Assembly (NCBI GenBank): GCA_023229575.1
Contig: JALNYZ010000051.1
Span: 1 to 21,443, forward strand
Length of the DNA: 21,443 bases
Origin: Prolixibacteraceae bacterium
GTDB lineage: Bacteria > Bacteroidota > Bacteroidia > Bacteroidales > Prolixibacteraceae
Direction of reading: 5' to 3'
Below, one piece after another: positions 10,422 to 18,260 of this stretch; positions within the stretch are counted from its first letter, which is position 1; every line of letters begins with the position of its first letter. The notes under the pieces were generated by a model. It saw only the letters and a list, made by a program, of their open reading frames with translations, was not told the DNA's origin and did not search any database. Position numbers and translations under genes: made by a program.

Positions 10422-11297
10422 TCAGTTGATATACATTGCCTTAAAATCACTCGGCGTCATGTTTGTTCCTGTCTTGAACTGCCGATTGAAGTTAGAAATA
10501 TTGTTAAATCCTGATTCAATACATATTTGAGAAATGGGAATTCGGTTCTCTATCAGCAATTTTTTTGCATGGCACACCCTCAATTCGTTGAGGAATGTCA
10601 TAAAGGTTTTCTTGGTGCTTTTCTTGAAGTATTTACAGAAGGCGTGTGGCGTCATGTTGGCAATTTGGGCTACATCTTCAATCTGCAAAGGAGAATAAAA
10701 ATTCTTGATCACATAGTGGTGCACTTTTTGAAGCCTGACAAAGGAAGGGCTATTGGCATCGAGAAATGGAGTACCTGATGAAAATTCCTCAGTAAGTAAC
10801 TTTCTGGATTCTACTTTTGCAAGTTCAGCAAGAATTTCGAGCATCAGGATGATTCTTAGCGGTCCCGTTGATACAGTTAACTCCTCCATCATGCGGGGAA
10901 TTGGACCACTGATGGCATTTGGAAATGCCAGTCCTGCGTTTGATTTTCTAAGTATTTCCATAATTGGGATCATCTCCTGGACAGAAAAAAATTTGTCTCC
11001 CAGAAAATCTTCAGAAAAGAGAACGACAACGGCCTTAGCCTTCATCAGATCAGTCTGATCATGCACTGCATCATTTTTCCAGTAATGGGGAATATTGGGA
11101 CCAAGAAGGATCAGATCTCCTTCCTGGAAATTCTCGATGGTGTCGCCAACAAATCTTTTCCCCTTGCTTTCGATCACATATTTCAATTCATATTCAGGAT
11201 GAAAATGATATTCTGAATGAAACCGAGGTAATATTAACCTTGTGGCTAAGAACGACGATCCTTCACTAAGTAGGATCTTTTGGTAAGTTGCCTTCAT
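10422..11297 (-). CDS. AraC family transcriptional regulator (cupin sensor + HTH)
   Basis: 291-residue AraC/XylS-type regulator. The N-terminal half (about 1-150) is a cupin-like sensor. It shows HSEYHFHPEYEL (a histidine-rich strand typical of sugar-sensing members) and EGDLILLGPNIPHYW, the second cupin motif. The C-terminal ~92 residues (200-291) are the paired helix-turn-helix DNA-binding domain: PLQIEDVAQIANMTPHAFCK, then IPISQICIESGFNNISNFNR with the signature GF.N.S.F.R.F, ending TPSDFK. There is no membrane segment. It is transcribed divergently from the Gfo/Idh-DegT pair across a 162-nt gap, and the GDPD gene follows on the same strand, so either unit could be its target. The ligand is unknown. 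A -7-like TAATTTTG box lies upstream. Confidence 0.93.
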   Translation of the reverse strand: MKATYQKILLSEGSSFLATRLILPRFHSEYHFHPEYELKYVIESKGKRFVGDTIENFQEGDLILLGPNIPHYWKNDAVHDQTDLMKAKAVVVLFSEDFLGDKFFSVQEMIPIMEILRKSNAGLAFPNAISGPIPRMMEELTVSTGPLRIILMLEILAELAKVESRKLLTEEFSSGTPFLDANSPSFVRLQKVHHYVIKNFYSPLQIEDVAQIANMTPHAFCKYFKKSTKKTFMTFLNELRVCHAKKLLIENRIPISQICIESGFNNISNFNRQFKTGTNMTPSDFKAMYIN

Positions 11298-11345
11298 TGT
11301 GGTATATTATTGTTTCATAGAAGTGATTTGATCTTAATATCTTGA

Positions 11346-11353
11346 CAAAATTA
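11346..11353 (-). promoter_or_regulatory. Possible -7 box for the AraC gene
   Basis: On the minus strand 11353-11346 reads TAATTTTG, matching the Bacteroidota -7 consensus TAnnTTTG, about 50 nt before the AraC start. No good TTTG -33 box is present about 20 nt upstream of it, so the promoter is weak or activator-dependent. The region is A/T-rich and such matches can be fortuitous. Confidence 0.3.
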
Positions 11354-11400
11354 TATTAATCTTTGACAATACGGCATTAAAATGTAATAATATTAAAATA

Positions 11401-11408
11401 TAAGTTTG
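11401..11408 (+). promoter_or_regulatory. Possible -7 box for the Gfo/Idh-DegT operon
   Basis: TAAGTTTG matches TAnnTTTG and lies 52 nt upstream of the oxidoreductase ATG. The expected -33 position (around 11377-11380) reads TTAA rather than TTTG. A missing -33 box would suit a promoter that needs an activator such as the divergent AraC protein. Weak evidence. Confidence 0.3.
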
Positions 11409-11459
11409 TAGCGTGGAGAGTTAAGAATATAGAATTTAGTAAGCAAGCAAGTCAAACAA

Positions 11460-12455
11460 ATGAAGAAAGTCGCGATTTTGGGTTTTGGGTTTATGGGGAT
11501 GACCCATGCCGAAAATATTCTCAAGAATAGCGATTTGGAATTGGTGGCAATCGTTGACAAGAATCCCACAGCAGTTGAAGAAAAATTGAAATTCAATACC
11601 GGTAATTTTGCCACTCAAGGAATAGATCAGGAGCAGGTTGCCCAAATTAGAAGGTATGTCAGTATAGACGACTGTCTTGAATTTGAAGAACTGGATGCCG
11701 TTCACATTTGTGTACACACAGACCTTCACTATGAAATGACACGCAAAGTGTTACTTCATGGGAAGCATGTTTTTCTGGAGAAACCTTTTTGCCTGAACAT
11801 TCATCAGGCAGAAGAGCTGATCCGGCTTGCCAGTGAGAAAGAGCGGATACTGATGATTGGTCACGTTGTCAGATTTATGCCTCCTTATCAAAAGCTTAAG
11901 GAGTGGATAGACAATGGCACTTATGGCGCACTCAAATTTCTCTCATTGTCAAGATTCTCAGGTGTCCCTGCCTGGGGGGAGTGGATGGATCGCAGGATCT
12001 CATATGGATCCTCTGGCGGTGCCCTCTTCGATCTTCTAATTCATGACATTGATTATGTAAATTTTATTCTGGGAAAACCGGGAAGTATTAGATGTGATTA
12101 TCTTCCGGGATTGTTGAGCAAACATGATTACGTCAGTGCAATGTGGAATTATCTTGATAAAGATATCCATGTTAAGATAGAAGGAGGGAACATCTTTCAC
12201 GCTACTTTCCCATTTCAGGCGGGTTATATGGCAAATTTTGAGCAAGCGAGTGTTCAGTTTTCAACTGTGAAAGGCGATGTGATACAAGTGGCAACTGATT
12301 CGAATGTTGAAGAAATCCCATCTGGTTCAGCCGGAGAAGGATTCTACAATGAGATTGCCTATTTCGCGCAGTGTATCAACCACAACAGGCCGCCCGTCGA
12401 ATGTTTGCCCGAGTCCTCGCTTCAGACTATACAACTATGCTACGATCACTTATAA
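11460..12455 (+). CDS. Gfo/Idh/MocA family NAD(P)-dependent oxidoreductase
   Basis: 331-residue sugar or cyclitol dehydrogenase-type enzyme. The N-terminal Rossmann fold opens with VAILGFGFMG (4-13), the dinucleotide loop GxGxxG. VHICVHTDLHYE (81-92) and HVFLEKPF (103-110) follow, with K108 the conserved EKP lysine used in proton transfer. GGALFDLLIHDIDY (186-199) supplies the conserved D191 and H195 of the substrate site. No signal peptide, so it is cytoplasmic, unlike many exported Gfo/Idh glycosidase-type members of this phylum. It ends 11 nt before the aminotransferase ATG, which implies translational coupling. With that partner it most likely oxidises a hydroxyl to a ketone for transamination. 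The substrate is not deducible from the sequence. Confidence 0.92.
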   Translation: MKKVAILGFGFMGMTHAENILKNSDLELVAIVDKNPTAVEEKLKFNTGNFATQGIDQEQVAQIRRYVSIDDCLEFEELDAVHICVHTDLHYEMTRKVLLHGKHVFLEKPFCLNIHQAEELIRLASEKERILMIGHVVRFMPPYQKLKEWIDNGTYGALKFLSLSRFSGVPAWGEWMDRRISYGSSGGALFDLLIHDIDYVNFILGKPGSIRCDYLPGLLSKHDYVSAMWNYLDKDIHVKIEGGNIFHATFPFQAGYMANFEQASVQFSTVKGDVIQVATDSNVEEIPSGSAGEGFYNEIAYFAQCINHNRPPVECLPESSLQTIQLCYDHL

Positions 12456-12466
12456 CGAATTAACAG

Positions 12467-13681
12467 ATGAAGAATTTAGCTATTAACGGGGGGCCAAAAA
12501 CTGTTGTGAGGGATTTCGATTGGCCCCTTTACGACGAAACCGATATCAAAAGTGTGGCGGATATTGTGCGGAGCGGCAAATGGGGAAATCCTGATTGCGG
12601 GGGAGAAGTGGCTCTTTTTGAAAAGGAATTTGCTGCCTTTTGCGGAACAAAATATGCGCTTACCTGCGTAAATGGTTCTGTTGCCCTGCGACTGGCTTTG
12701 ATTGCCTGCGGTGTTAAACCCGGCGATGAGGTTATTGTTCCGCCCTATACTTTTATTGCAACAGCTTCGATTGTCATTGAAGCCAACTGTGTCCCGGTTT
12801 TTGTCGATATTGACCCACGGACTTACAATCTGGATGCTTCAAAAATTGAAGCTGCGGTTACACCAAGAACAAAGGCGATCATCCCGGTACATTTTGCAGG
12901 TATGGCATGTGAGATGGACCAGATTGTTTCCGTCGCAAAAATACATGGATTAAGAGTGATAGAAGATGCCTGCCATGGACATGGAGCGGAATACAAGGGA
13001 AAAAAACTTGGATCAATTGGTGATGTCGGCTGCTTTAGTTTTCAATCTTCCAAGAATCTTACCAGTGGTGAAGGCGGGATCGTCGTAACCAACGATGATG
13101 GCTTGTACCAAATGATGAATTCGCTTCGCAATGTTGGGCGTGTGGAAGGTGGGGCATGGTATGAGCACCACAATGCCGGGTGTAATTACAGAATCACGCA
13201 GTTGCAGGCAGTATTGCTATCAAGTCAGTTGAAAAGGCTGGAAAAACAGACAGCTATACGGCATGCAAATGGCACTTATCTCAATGAATTGCTGTCGCAA
13301 ATTGATGGGATAACCCCGCTTACAAGAGATTTGGGAGAGACGGTTCACAGTTACCACATCTACATATTCAAGTACGATCAGGCAAAGTTCAACGGACTAT
13401 CTAAAGTGGAATTTGCAAAGATGCTGGCTGCGGAGGGAGTACCATGTTTCATGGGTTATCCCGAGCCACTCTACAAACAACCATTGTTTCAGAAGAAAAA
13501 TTTCATGTGTTATGCTATACCGGAAACGGTAGATTATACCAAGGTTCAATGTCCGGTTACGGAAAAAGCCTGTTACCACGAAGCTGTCTGGATCATGCAG
13601 CATGCGATGCTTGGTTCAAGGAAAGAGATGGAACTCTTCGCTTCGGCCATTGTAAAAATTAAAAAATCTACAAAACAATAA
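12467..13681 (+). CDS. DegT/DnrJ/EryC1/StrS family PLP-dependent aminotransferase
   Basis: 404-residue sugar/cyclitol aminotransferase of PLP fold type I. The opening LAINGGPKTV is shared with the cyclitol (StsC-like) and AHBA-synthase branches of the family. NGSVALRLAL (69-78) binds the cofactor phosphate region, and PPYTFIATAS (92-101) is the family PxxTF motif. D167 in EDACHGHGA pairs with the pyridine nitrogen. K196 in SFQSSKNLTSGEGG is the Schiff-base lysine. Full length, no truncation. It is the second gene of a two-gene operon behind the Gfo/Idh oxidoreductase and is followed by a terminator. Known two-gene combinations of this type include cyclitol and 3-amino-sugar biosynthesis (NtdA/NtdC-like logic). 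Which product applies here is unresolved. Confidence 0.93.
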   Translation: MKNLAINGGPKTVVRDFDWPLYDETDIKSVADIVRSGKWGNPDCGGEVALFEKEFAAFCGTKYALTCVNGSVALRLALIACGVKPGDEVIVPPYTFIATASIVIEANCVPVFVDIDPRTYNLDASKIEAAVTPRTKAIIPVHFAGMACEMDQIVSVAKIHGLRVIEDACHGHGAEYKGKKLGSIGDVGCFSFQSSKNLTSGEGGIVVTNDDGLYQMMNSLRNVGRVEGGAWYEHHNAGCNYRITQLQAVLLSSQLKRLEKQTAIRHANGTYLNELLSQIDGITPLTRDLGETVHSYHIYIFKYDQAKFNGLSKVEFAKMLAAEGVPCFMGYPEPLYKQPLFQKKNFMCYAIPETVDYTKVQCPVTEKACYHEAVWIMQHAMLGSRKEMELFASAIVKIKKSTKQ

Positions 13682-13783
13682 TACAATAAATAAGTACTCT
13701 TACGAATTTCGAAAAAAGTCAGCCAACGATTTGTATTTTTCAACTACTACTACTATTTCTGCAAGTCTGTGTTTTGACCGTGC

Positions 13784-13814
13784 AAAGGGTTGTTCTTCAA
13801 GGACAACCCTTTTT
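13784..13814 (+). terminator. Intrinsic terminator after the aminotransferase gene
   Basis: Twelve-base arms AAAGGGTTGTTC (13784-13795) and GGACAACCCTTT (13801-13812) pair with one G-U, around the loop TTCAA. The right arm continues into T, giving a run of five to six T. It sits two bases before the end of the convergent HdeD-like gene. The minus-strand reading lacks a T run after the stem, so it serves mainly the plus-strand operon. The preceding 13682-13783 shows nothing else. Confidence 0.9.
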
Positions 13815-13816
13815 GT

Positions 13817-14395
13817 CTATACTTCTTCGTAAGTTGTATCCACTGTGTTCCCGGCATTTGTTCCCTTTGGCATTTTTCTTAACCTCCAGGCCATTGTTAA
13901 TTCCAGGATTCCATAGACTACTAAAATTGCCCCAAAAAATTTGAGAATATTTTCAGTGCTTTCGATGGGGTGAACAAGAAGGAATGTGCCTCCGGAGATC
14001 ATGACAAAGCCAAAAACCAGATAGATCCACGACCAGATGGACTTTGAAAGAGTTCCCAAAGTCCCAAGAAACATCATCAGTCCGAGAAATAAGATGATAA
14101 TCCCAAAGAAAAATCCAAAAATCTTCACAATGGCCATCGGCTGGAGTAAAAAAAGCATTCCCCAAAGAATATTGAAAAATCCCTGAAACGAAGTATTGAA
14201 TCCTATTCCATTGGATTTTTTTCTTCCGGAGAACAACATACTGAAAATTCCGCTAATCAAAATCATTCCTCCAACCATCATTATCACTGATTTAAGGGTT
14301 ATGCCCGGCATAGCCAAAATGATTACCCCAATGGCAATGGTAAGGATCCCACGTATGAAGGAATTTTTTGGAGAGGGAAGGAAAAAAAATTTCAT
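13817..14395 (-). CDS. HdeD/DUF308 family membrane protein
   Basis: 192-residue integral membrane protein of the HdeD (DUF308) type. Six hydrophobic segments arranged as consecutive hairpins can be seen, roughly at 15-32 (ILTIAIGVIILAMPG), 35-56 (KSVIMMVGGMILISGIFSML), 71-86 (FNILWGMLFLLQPM), 88-110 (IVKIFGFFFGIIILFLGLMM), 120-142 and 150-172. Each odd segment is followed by the proline turn characteristic of the family (AMPG, LQPM, VHPI). The C-terminal ~25 residues are a polar, acidic cytoplasmic tail. In E. coli HdeD is linked to acid resistance, but most family members have no known role. It is a single gene, convergent with the aminotransferase operon and divergent from the GH92 gene across 79 nt. 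Confidence 0.85.
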   Translation of the reverse strand: MKFFFLPSPKNSFIRGILTIAIGVIILAMPGITLKSVIMMVGGMILISGIFSMLFSGRKKSNGIGFNTSFQGFFNILWGMLFLLQPMAIVKIFGFFFGIIILFLGLMMFLGTLGTLSKSIWSWIYLVFGFVMISGGTFLLVHPIESTENILKFFGAILVVYGILELTMAWRLRKMPKGTNAGNTVDTTYEEV

Positions 14396-14474
14396 GATTG
14401 TACGATTAAAGATTTGGGTAAAACAATATTAGCATTTATTTGGGAAGAAATGGTTAAAATACCACAACTTTATA

Positions 14475-16898
14475 ATGCGTTTAATCGCTAACTTTCCGCC
14501 AACAAATCAACAGTCAATGAGAAACATATCTAATTTTCACCTCCTGATGGCAATAAGTTTCATCGGGTTGTTATCCTATCCCAATGACAATGCATGCGGG
14601 CAGGAGGTTAAGCAATATACGAAGTATGTCAACCCATTGCTGGGGACAGATTTTTTCGGGCATACCTACCCTGGGGCGTCATTGCCTTTTGCCATGGTGC
14701 ATGTCAGCCCGGATTGCAACACTTCAGGCTGGACCTACAGTGCCGGTTATACCTATTCAGACCAGTCGATCATCGGTTTTAGCCATACCCATTTCAGCGG
14801 AACCGGAATGGTAAGTGGAGGGGATATATTGCTGCAACCCATAGTTTCTGACAGATTGAAAATCGTTCCCGGTACCATCGAAAAGCCGGAAGAGGGATAT
14901 CGTTCCAGGTTTGATCATAAGGATGAAGTTGCATCACCGGGTTACTATTCGGTATACCTGAAAGACAATCAGGTTAAAGTTGAATTAACTGCAACACAAA
15001 GGGCAGCCATGCATCGTTACACCTTCCCGGCTACGTTGAATGCCAGGGTAATTCTGGACATTGGACATCAAATTGGATCCACTCCTTCCACTGGACGTTC
15101 AAGAGTTGATATTGTGAATGACCACCAGATTGAGGGATGCAAAAGCACAGAGCAGGGGAATATCTATTTTTCGGCAGAGTTCAGCAAGCCATTCGAATAC
15201 TACGGAACATTTGATGCCACCTACAAAACACCCGAATCAGGAGGCAGTATTTTCCCCTATAAAAACAGCGAGATTGGTGATAAAATGGGAGCGTTTGTGA
15301 CATTTCAATCAAGCTCCAACGAGCAGGTTCTGGTTAAAATTGCCTTGTCTTATGTTGATGTTGAAGGGGCGCGAAAGAATTTGAAGAAGGAGATGCCTGA
15401 TTTTGATTTTGACCGGGTCCGGGATGATGCGGAAAAAACATGGAACAAGGAACTTTCAAAGATCGAGATATCAGGCGCAACAGAGAAAAAGATGGAGATC
15501 TTCTATACTGCAGTTTATCATTCCCTGCTTGCACAATATATCTCACAGGATGTCGACGGCAGGTATTTTGGTATGGATGGTAAGGTGCACATGGCCAATG
15601 GATATGATTTTTATGGATCGTTCTCCTGTTGGGACACTTATCGTTCCCAGCACCCATTCCTGACCTTGGCAGCACCCGGGCATGTGAACGATTTTTTAAA
15701 ATCCATCGCTGCCAAAGCAAAAGATTTTGGATGGATGCCTGCACAACATTTTTTAAATGTCTGTGGTGAGGGTATGGTGGGCGATCATCTTATTCCAATT
15801 GTTGTGGATGCATACATGAAAGGATTTCGTGATTTTGATGTCGGGTTTGTTTACCAGGCCATGCGAAAAAAAGCACTGGAGCTTCCAAAGGTCCCGGTCC
15901 CGGTCAGTGCAGCACGATCCGGACTCGAATATTATCTGAAACTTGGGTACACTCCCATTGATAGGGTGACAGAAGCCGTACCCAACACCCTTGAACTTGC
16001 CTACGACGATTGGTGTATTGCCCAGATGGCCAAAGCGCTAAGAAAAAATTCGGATTATGATCTGTTTATGAAACGGGCAATGAATTACAAGAATTTATGG
16101 GATGAAACTGTTGGTTTTATGCGACCAAAAAAAGCCGACGGTACTTTTCTGGAGGTGCTGAACGGACGCGAACAGGTTATTGACACCGTTGGTAAGCATA
16201 CCTTCTATAGATATTTCGACCCCCTTTTGGTTGGCAGGCGTCCTTCAAGACATTACACCGAATCAAATGCATGGCAATACATCTGGTCTGTTCAGCATGA
16301 CGTGAAGGGGTTGATTGATCTGTTCGGAAGTACCAAAAAATTCAATGACAAGCTGGATCAGTTTTTCACTATGGATCCAAATATTACCCCTCCCAAATAT
16401 GTGGGTGTTGTGGGAACAATTGGTCAATACGTTCATGGGAATCAGCCTTCCCATCACGTTGCCTATTTGTACAACTATTCAGGAGAACCCTGGAAAACGC
16501 AGGAGAGGGTACGGCAGGTTTGTGAGCAACTCTATAAATCAGGGCCGGGTGGATTGTGCGGAAATGAGGACATGGGATCACTCTCATCGTGGTATGCGTT
16601 GAGTGCCATGGGAATCTACGCGGTGACACCTGGTGAGCCCGTTTACAACATTGGATCCCCTTTGTTTGAAAAGGTTGTGCTTCACCTGCCGGGAAATAAG
16701 CAATTCGACATTCAGGCTATGAGTAATTCATCCGAAAACAAATATATCCAGTCTGCAACATTGAATGGATTCCTTTTCAACAGACCTTGGATTACGCACG
16801 ATGAGATCGTCAAAGGAGGATCGCTTATTCTCCAAATGGGCTCCAAACCCAACAAAAAATGGGGGAACCTTTCACCTCCGCCCTCTATGAGCAAATAA
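14475..16898 (+). CDS. GH92 family alpha-mannosidase, exported
   Basis: 807-residue glycoside hydrolase family 92 enzyme, a calcium-dependent exo-alpha-mannosidase family that trims N-glycan or yeast-type mannans in Bacteroidota. The opening YVNPLLGTDFFGHTYPGASL, then SHTHFSGTG and the central SCWDTYRSQHPF, GEGMVGDHLIPIVVDAYMKG and C-terminal CGNEDMGSLSSWYALSAMG (D699 in this block is the likely catalytic-base residue) are hallmark segments. The hydrophobic stretch LLMAISFIGLLS makes a signal peptide. The first ATG (14475) gives a long n-region. A second in-frame ATG at 14517 gives a more standard signal peptide and is an equally good start. No SusC/SusD or other glycanase genes accompany it, so it looks like a solitary enzyme rather than part of a polysaccharide utilisation locus. 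The linkage specificity (1,2/1,3/1,4) cannot be read. Confidence 0.95.
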   Translation: MRLIANFPPTNQQSMRNISNFHLLMAISFIGLLSYPNDNACGQEVKQYTKYVNPLLGTDFFGHTYPGASLPFAMVHVSPDCNTSGWTYSAGYTYSDQSIIGFSHTHFSGTGMVSGGDILLQPIVSDRLKIVPGTIEKPEEGYRSRFDHKDEVASPGYYSVYLKDNQVKVELTATQRAAMHRYTFPATLNARVILDIGHQIGSTPSTGRSRVDIVNDHQIEGCKSTEQGNIYFSAEFSKPFEYYGTFDATYKTPESGGSIFPYKNSEIGDKMGAFVTFQSSSNEQVLVKIALSYVDVEGARKNLKKEMPDFDFDRVRDDAEKTWNKELSKIEISGATEKKMEIFYTAVYHSLLAQYISQDVDGRYFGMDGKVHMANGYDFYGSFSCWDTYRSQHPFLTLAAPGHVNDFLKSIAAKAKDFGWMPAQHFLNVCGEGMVGDHLIPIVVDAYMKGFRDFDVGFVYQAMRKKALELPKVPVPVSAARSGLEYYLKLGYTPIDRVTEAVPNTLELAYDDWCIAQMAKALRKNSDYDLFMKRAMNYKNLWDETVGFMRPKKADGTFLEVLNGREQVIDTVGKHTFYRYFDPLLVGRRPSRHYTESNAWQYIWSVQHDVKGLIDLFGSTKKFNDKLDQFFTMDPNITPPKYVGVVGTIGQYVHGNQPSHHVAYLYNYSGEPWKTQERVRQVCEQLYKSGPGGLCGNEDMGSLSSWYALSAMGIYAVTPGEPVYNIGSPLFEKVVLHLPGNKQFDIQAMSNSSENKYIQSATLNGFLFNRPWITHDEIVKGGSLILQMGSKPNKKWGNLSPPPSMSK

Positions 16899-16919
16899 AT
16901 AATAAAAAATCATTCTAAA

Positions 16920-17132
16920 TTATTTGGGTGTTTTTGGGTTATTCTTTTTTTTGAACATGTCATTTATATGTTCTAAAGTCTTGTATGAATTGACTTCACG
17001 GCCATTAAACAACTCTTTTAACCAACCTGCAGGAATTTTTCCAATGGATGCGCTCTCTTTGGTGTTTTCCAACCTTTTGGTAACCACTTGATGAAGTTTT
17101 ATATTTGCACCCCGAAAGCTTGAAATACCCAT
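16920..17132 (-). CDS. Doubtful 70-residue hypothetical protein
   Basis: Not recognised. The frame encodes a basic, lysine-rich, soluble sequence (TKESASIGKIPAGWLKELFN ... EHINDMFKKKNNPKTPK) with protein-like composition and no signal or membrane segment. Against it, its 5' third is antisense to the well-formed etf promoter at 17076-17107, there is no promoter of its own in view, and no family motif is evident. It may be the 3' remnant of a lost gene, or chance. Retained only because it fills otherwise empty sequence. Confidence 0.25.
   Translation of the reverse strand: MGISSFRGANIKLHQVVTKRLENTKESASIGKIPAGWLKELFNGREVNSYKTLEHINDMFKKKNNPKTPK
17076..17107 (+). promoter_or_regulatory. Bacteroidota-type promoter driving the etf operon
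   Basis: TTTG at 17076-17079 and TATATTTG at 17100-17107 with a 20-nt spacer match the Bacteroidota -33 TTTG / -7 TAnnTTTG consensus. The following CACCCC resembles the rRNA-type promoter near the right edge of the window. The start site is expected near 17112-17115. No other gene begins before etfB, so the transcript should have a leader of about 240 nt. Confidence 0.65.
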
Positions 17133-17174
17133 GAGAATAGGTTCACATCAACCAAAAAAGATTTTGTGGGTATT
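17124..17174 (+). promoter_or_regulatory. Leader hairpin near the 5' end of the etf transcript
   Basis: AATACCCAT (17124-17132) pairs with GTGGGTATT (17166-17174), nine base pairs with one G-U, around a 33-nt loop. It starts only about ten bases after the predicted transcription start. It could stabilise the message or be part of a regulatory leader. No known riboswitch was recognised. Confidence 0.35.
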
Positions 17175-17355
17175 GGCTTAGCCGATCTTTGGTTCCATCA
17201 AACAAATGAAAAATAAAATTATAAACGGATCATAAAACTTTTTTGATAAGACAGGGTATCCGGTTTAAAGGACGGAAACCTCCATATGATGAATATTCTG
17301 ACCATTGTCTATTCACCTGCATGTGCGGGGGATCAAATAAAAACAAATATAACAG

Positions 17356-18231
17356 ATGAAGGGTTTAAAAATAATTGTATTGGCCAAACAGGTTCCCGAT
17401 ACCAGAAATGTTGGGAAGGATGCCATGAAGGCCGACGGAACTGTAAACAGGGCGGCGCTTCCTGCAATTTTTAATCCGGAGGACCTCAATGCACTCGAAT
17501 TGGCTTTGAGGGTGAAGGATACCATACCAGGAACTACCATTACCATCCTGACAATGGGACCAGGCAGGGCTGCTGAGATCATTCGCGAAGGTTTGTACCG
17601 GGGAGCGGACAGTGGTGTATTGCTTACTGACCGTGCCTTTGCCGGTTCCGATACACTTGCCACTTCTTATGCCTTAGCACAGGCAATCAAGGAGATGGGA
17701 CATTTCGACCTGATTGTTGCCGGGAGACAGGCAATTGATGGGGATACAGCACAAGTAGGACCGCAAGTAGCTGAAAAGTTGCATTTACCCCAGGTTACCT
17801 ATGTTGAGGAGGTTTTATCTATTGAGAAATCAGCTATCGTGATGCGTCGCAGGCTGGGAAATGGTGTTGAAACTGTAAAATCGCCACTGCCAATGCTCCT
17901 TACGGTGAATGGAAGCGCACCGGAGTGTCGTTCCAGAAATGTCAAGATGCTGATGAAATTCAAACATGCCAGGACCATCACAGAAAAACAGGAGGCTACC
18001 GAAGATTATACCCATTTGTACGACCATCGACCATTCCTCTACATTCGGGAGATGACCGTTGCTGATATTAAAACGGATGCTGATCAACTTGGACTTACCG
18101 GATCGCCTACCAAAGTGAAAAAGATCGACAATGTTGTGCTTCAGGCAAAGGACGCGAAGAAATTGAATACGGCCGATGAAGGGATCAATGATTTGATGAG
18201 AGAACTGATTGAGAGTCATGTGATCGGCTAA
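17356..18231 (+). CDS. etfB: Electron transfer flavoprotein beta subunit
   Basis: 291-residue EtfB, which with EtfA forms the flavin dimer that exchanges electrons with acyl-CoA dehydrogenase. The start MKGLKIIVLAKQVPDT is the family opening. TMGPGRAAEIIREGLYRGAD (66-85) is the conserved helix-loop. VAGRQAIDGDTAQVGPQVAE (121-140) is the nucleotide-binding segment. In this segment the DGDTAQVGP string (128-136) resembles the EtfB of flavin-bifurcating systems (Acidaminococcus, Megasphaera) rather than the AMP-binding form of mitochondrial-type EtfB. The gene is full length and has A/T-rich DNA before the ATG. It is first in an etfB-etfA-acyl-CoA dehydrogenase operon, with 29 nt to etfA. Bifurcation is an inference from motif and context. 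Confidence 0.95.
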   Translation: MKGLKIIVLAKQVPDTRNVGKDAMKADGTVNRAALPAIFNPEDLNALELALRVKDTIPGTTITILTMGPGRAAEIIREGLYRGADSGVLLTDRAFAGSDTLATSYALAQAIKEMGHFDLIVAGRQAIDGDTAQVGPQVAEKLHLPQVTYVEEVLSIEKSAIVMRRRLGNGVETVKSPLPMLLTVNGSAPECRSRNVKMLMKFKHARTITEKQEATEDYTHLYDHRPFLYIREMTVADIKTDADQLGLTGSPTKVKKIDNVVLQAKDAKKLNTADEGINDLMRELIESHVIG

Positions 18232-18260
18232 TGGTTTCCAAATTTTAAAATACTAATTGA

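Larger units (their letters stand above)
16899..17355. other. 457-nt intergenic region between GH92 gene and etfB
   Basis: No clear terminator follows the GH92 gene. The left half is covered by a doubtful minus-strand 70-codon frame. The right half contains a good plus-strand promoter (17076-17107) and a leader of about 240 nt with one imperfect hairpin. No tRNA or known riboswitch was recognised. Confidence 0.6.

Noticed and set aside
13755..13762. Short CTA-type tandem repeat near the end of the aminotransferase operon
   Set aside because: Only about four 3-nt units, too short to be meaningful in A/T-rich spacer.
17286..17474. A 62-codon frame overlapping the etfB start, considered as a leader peptide
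   Set aside because: It runs out of frame through the start of etfB, its second half is a shadow of etfB, and it has no run of regulatory codons.
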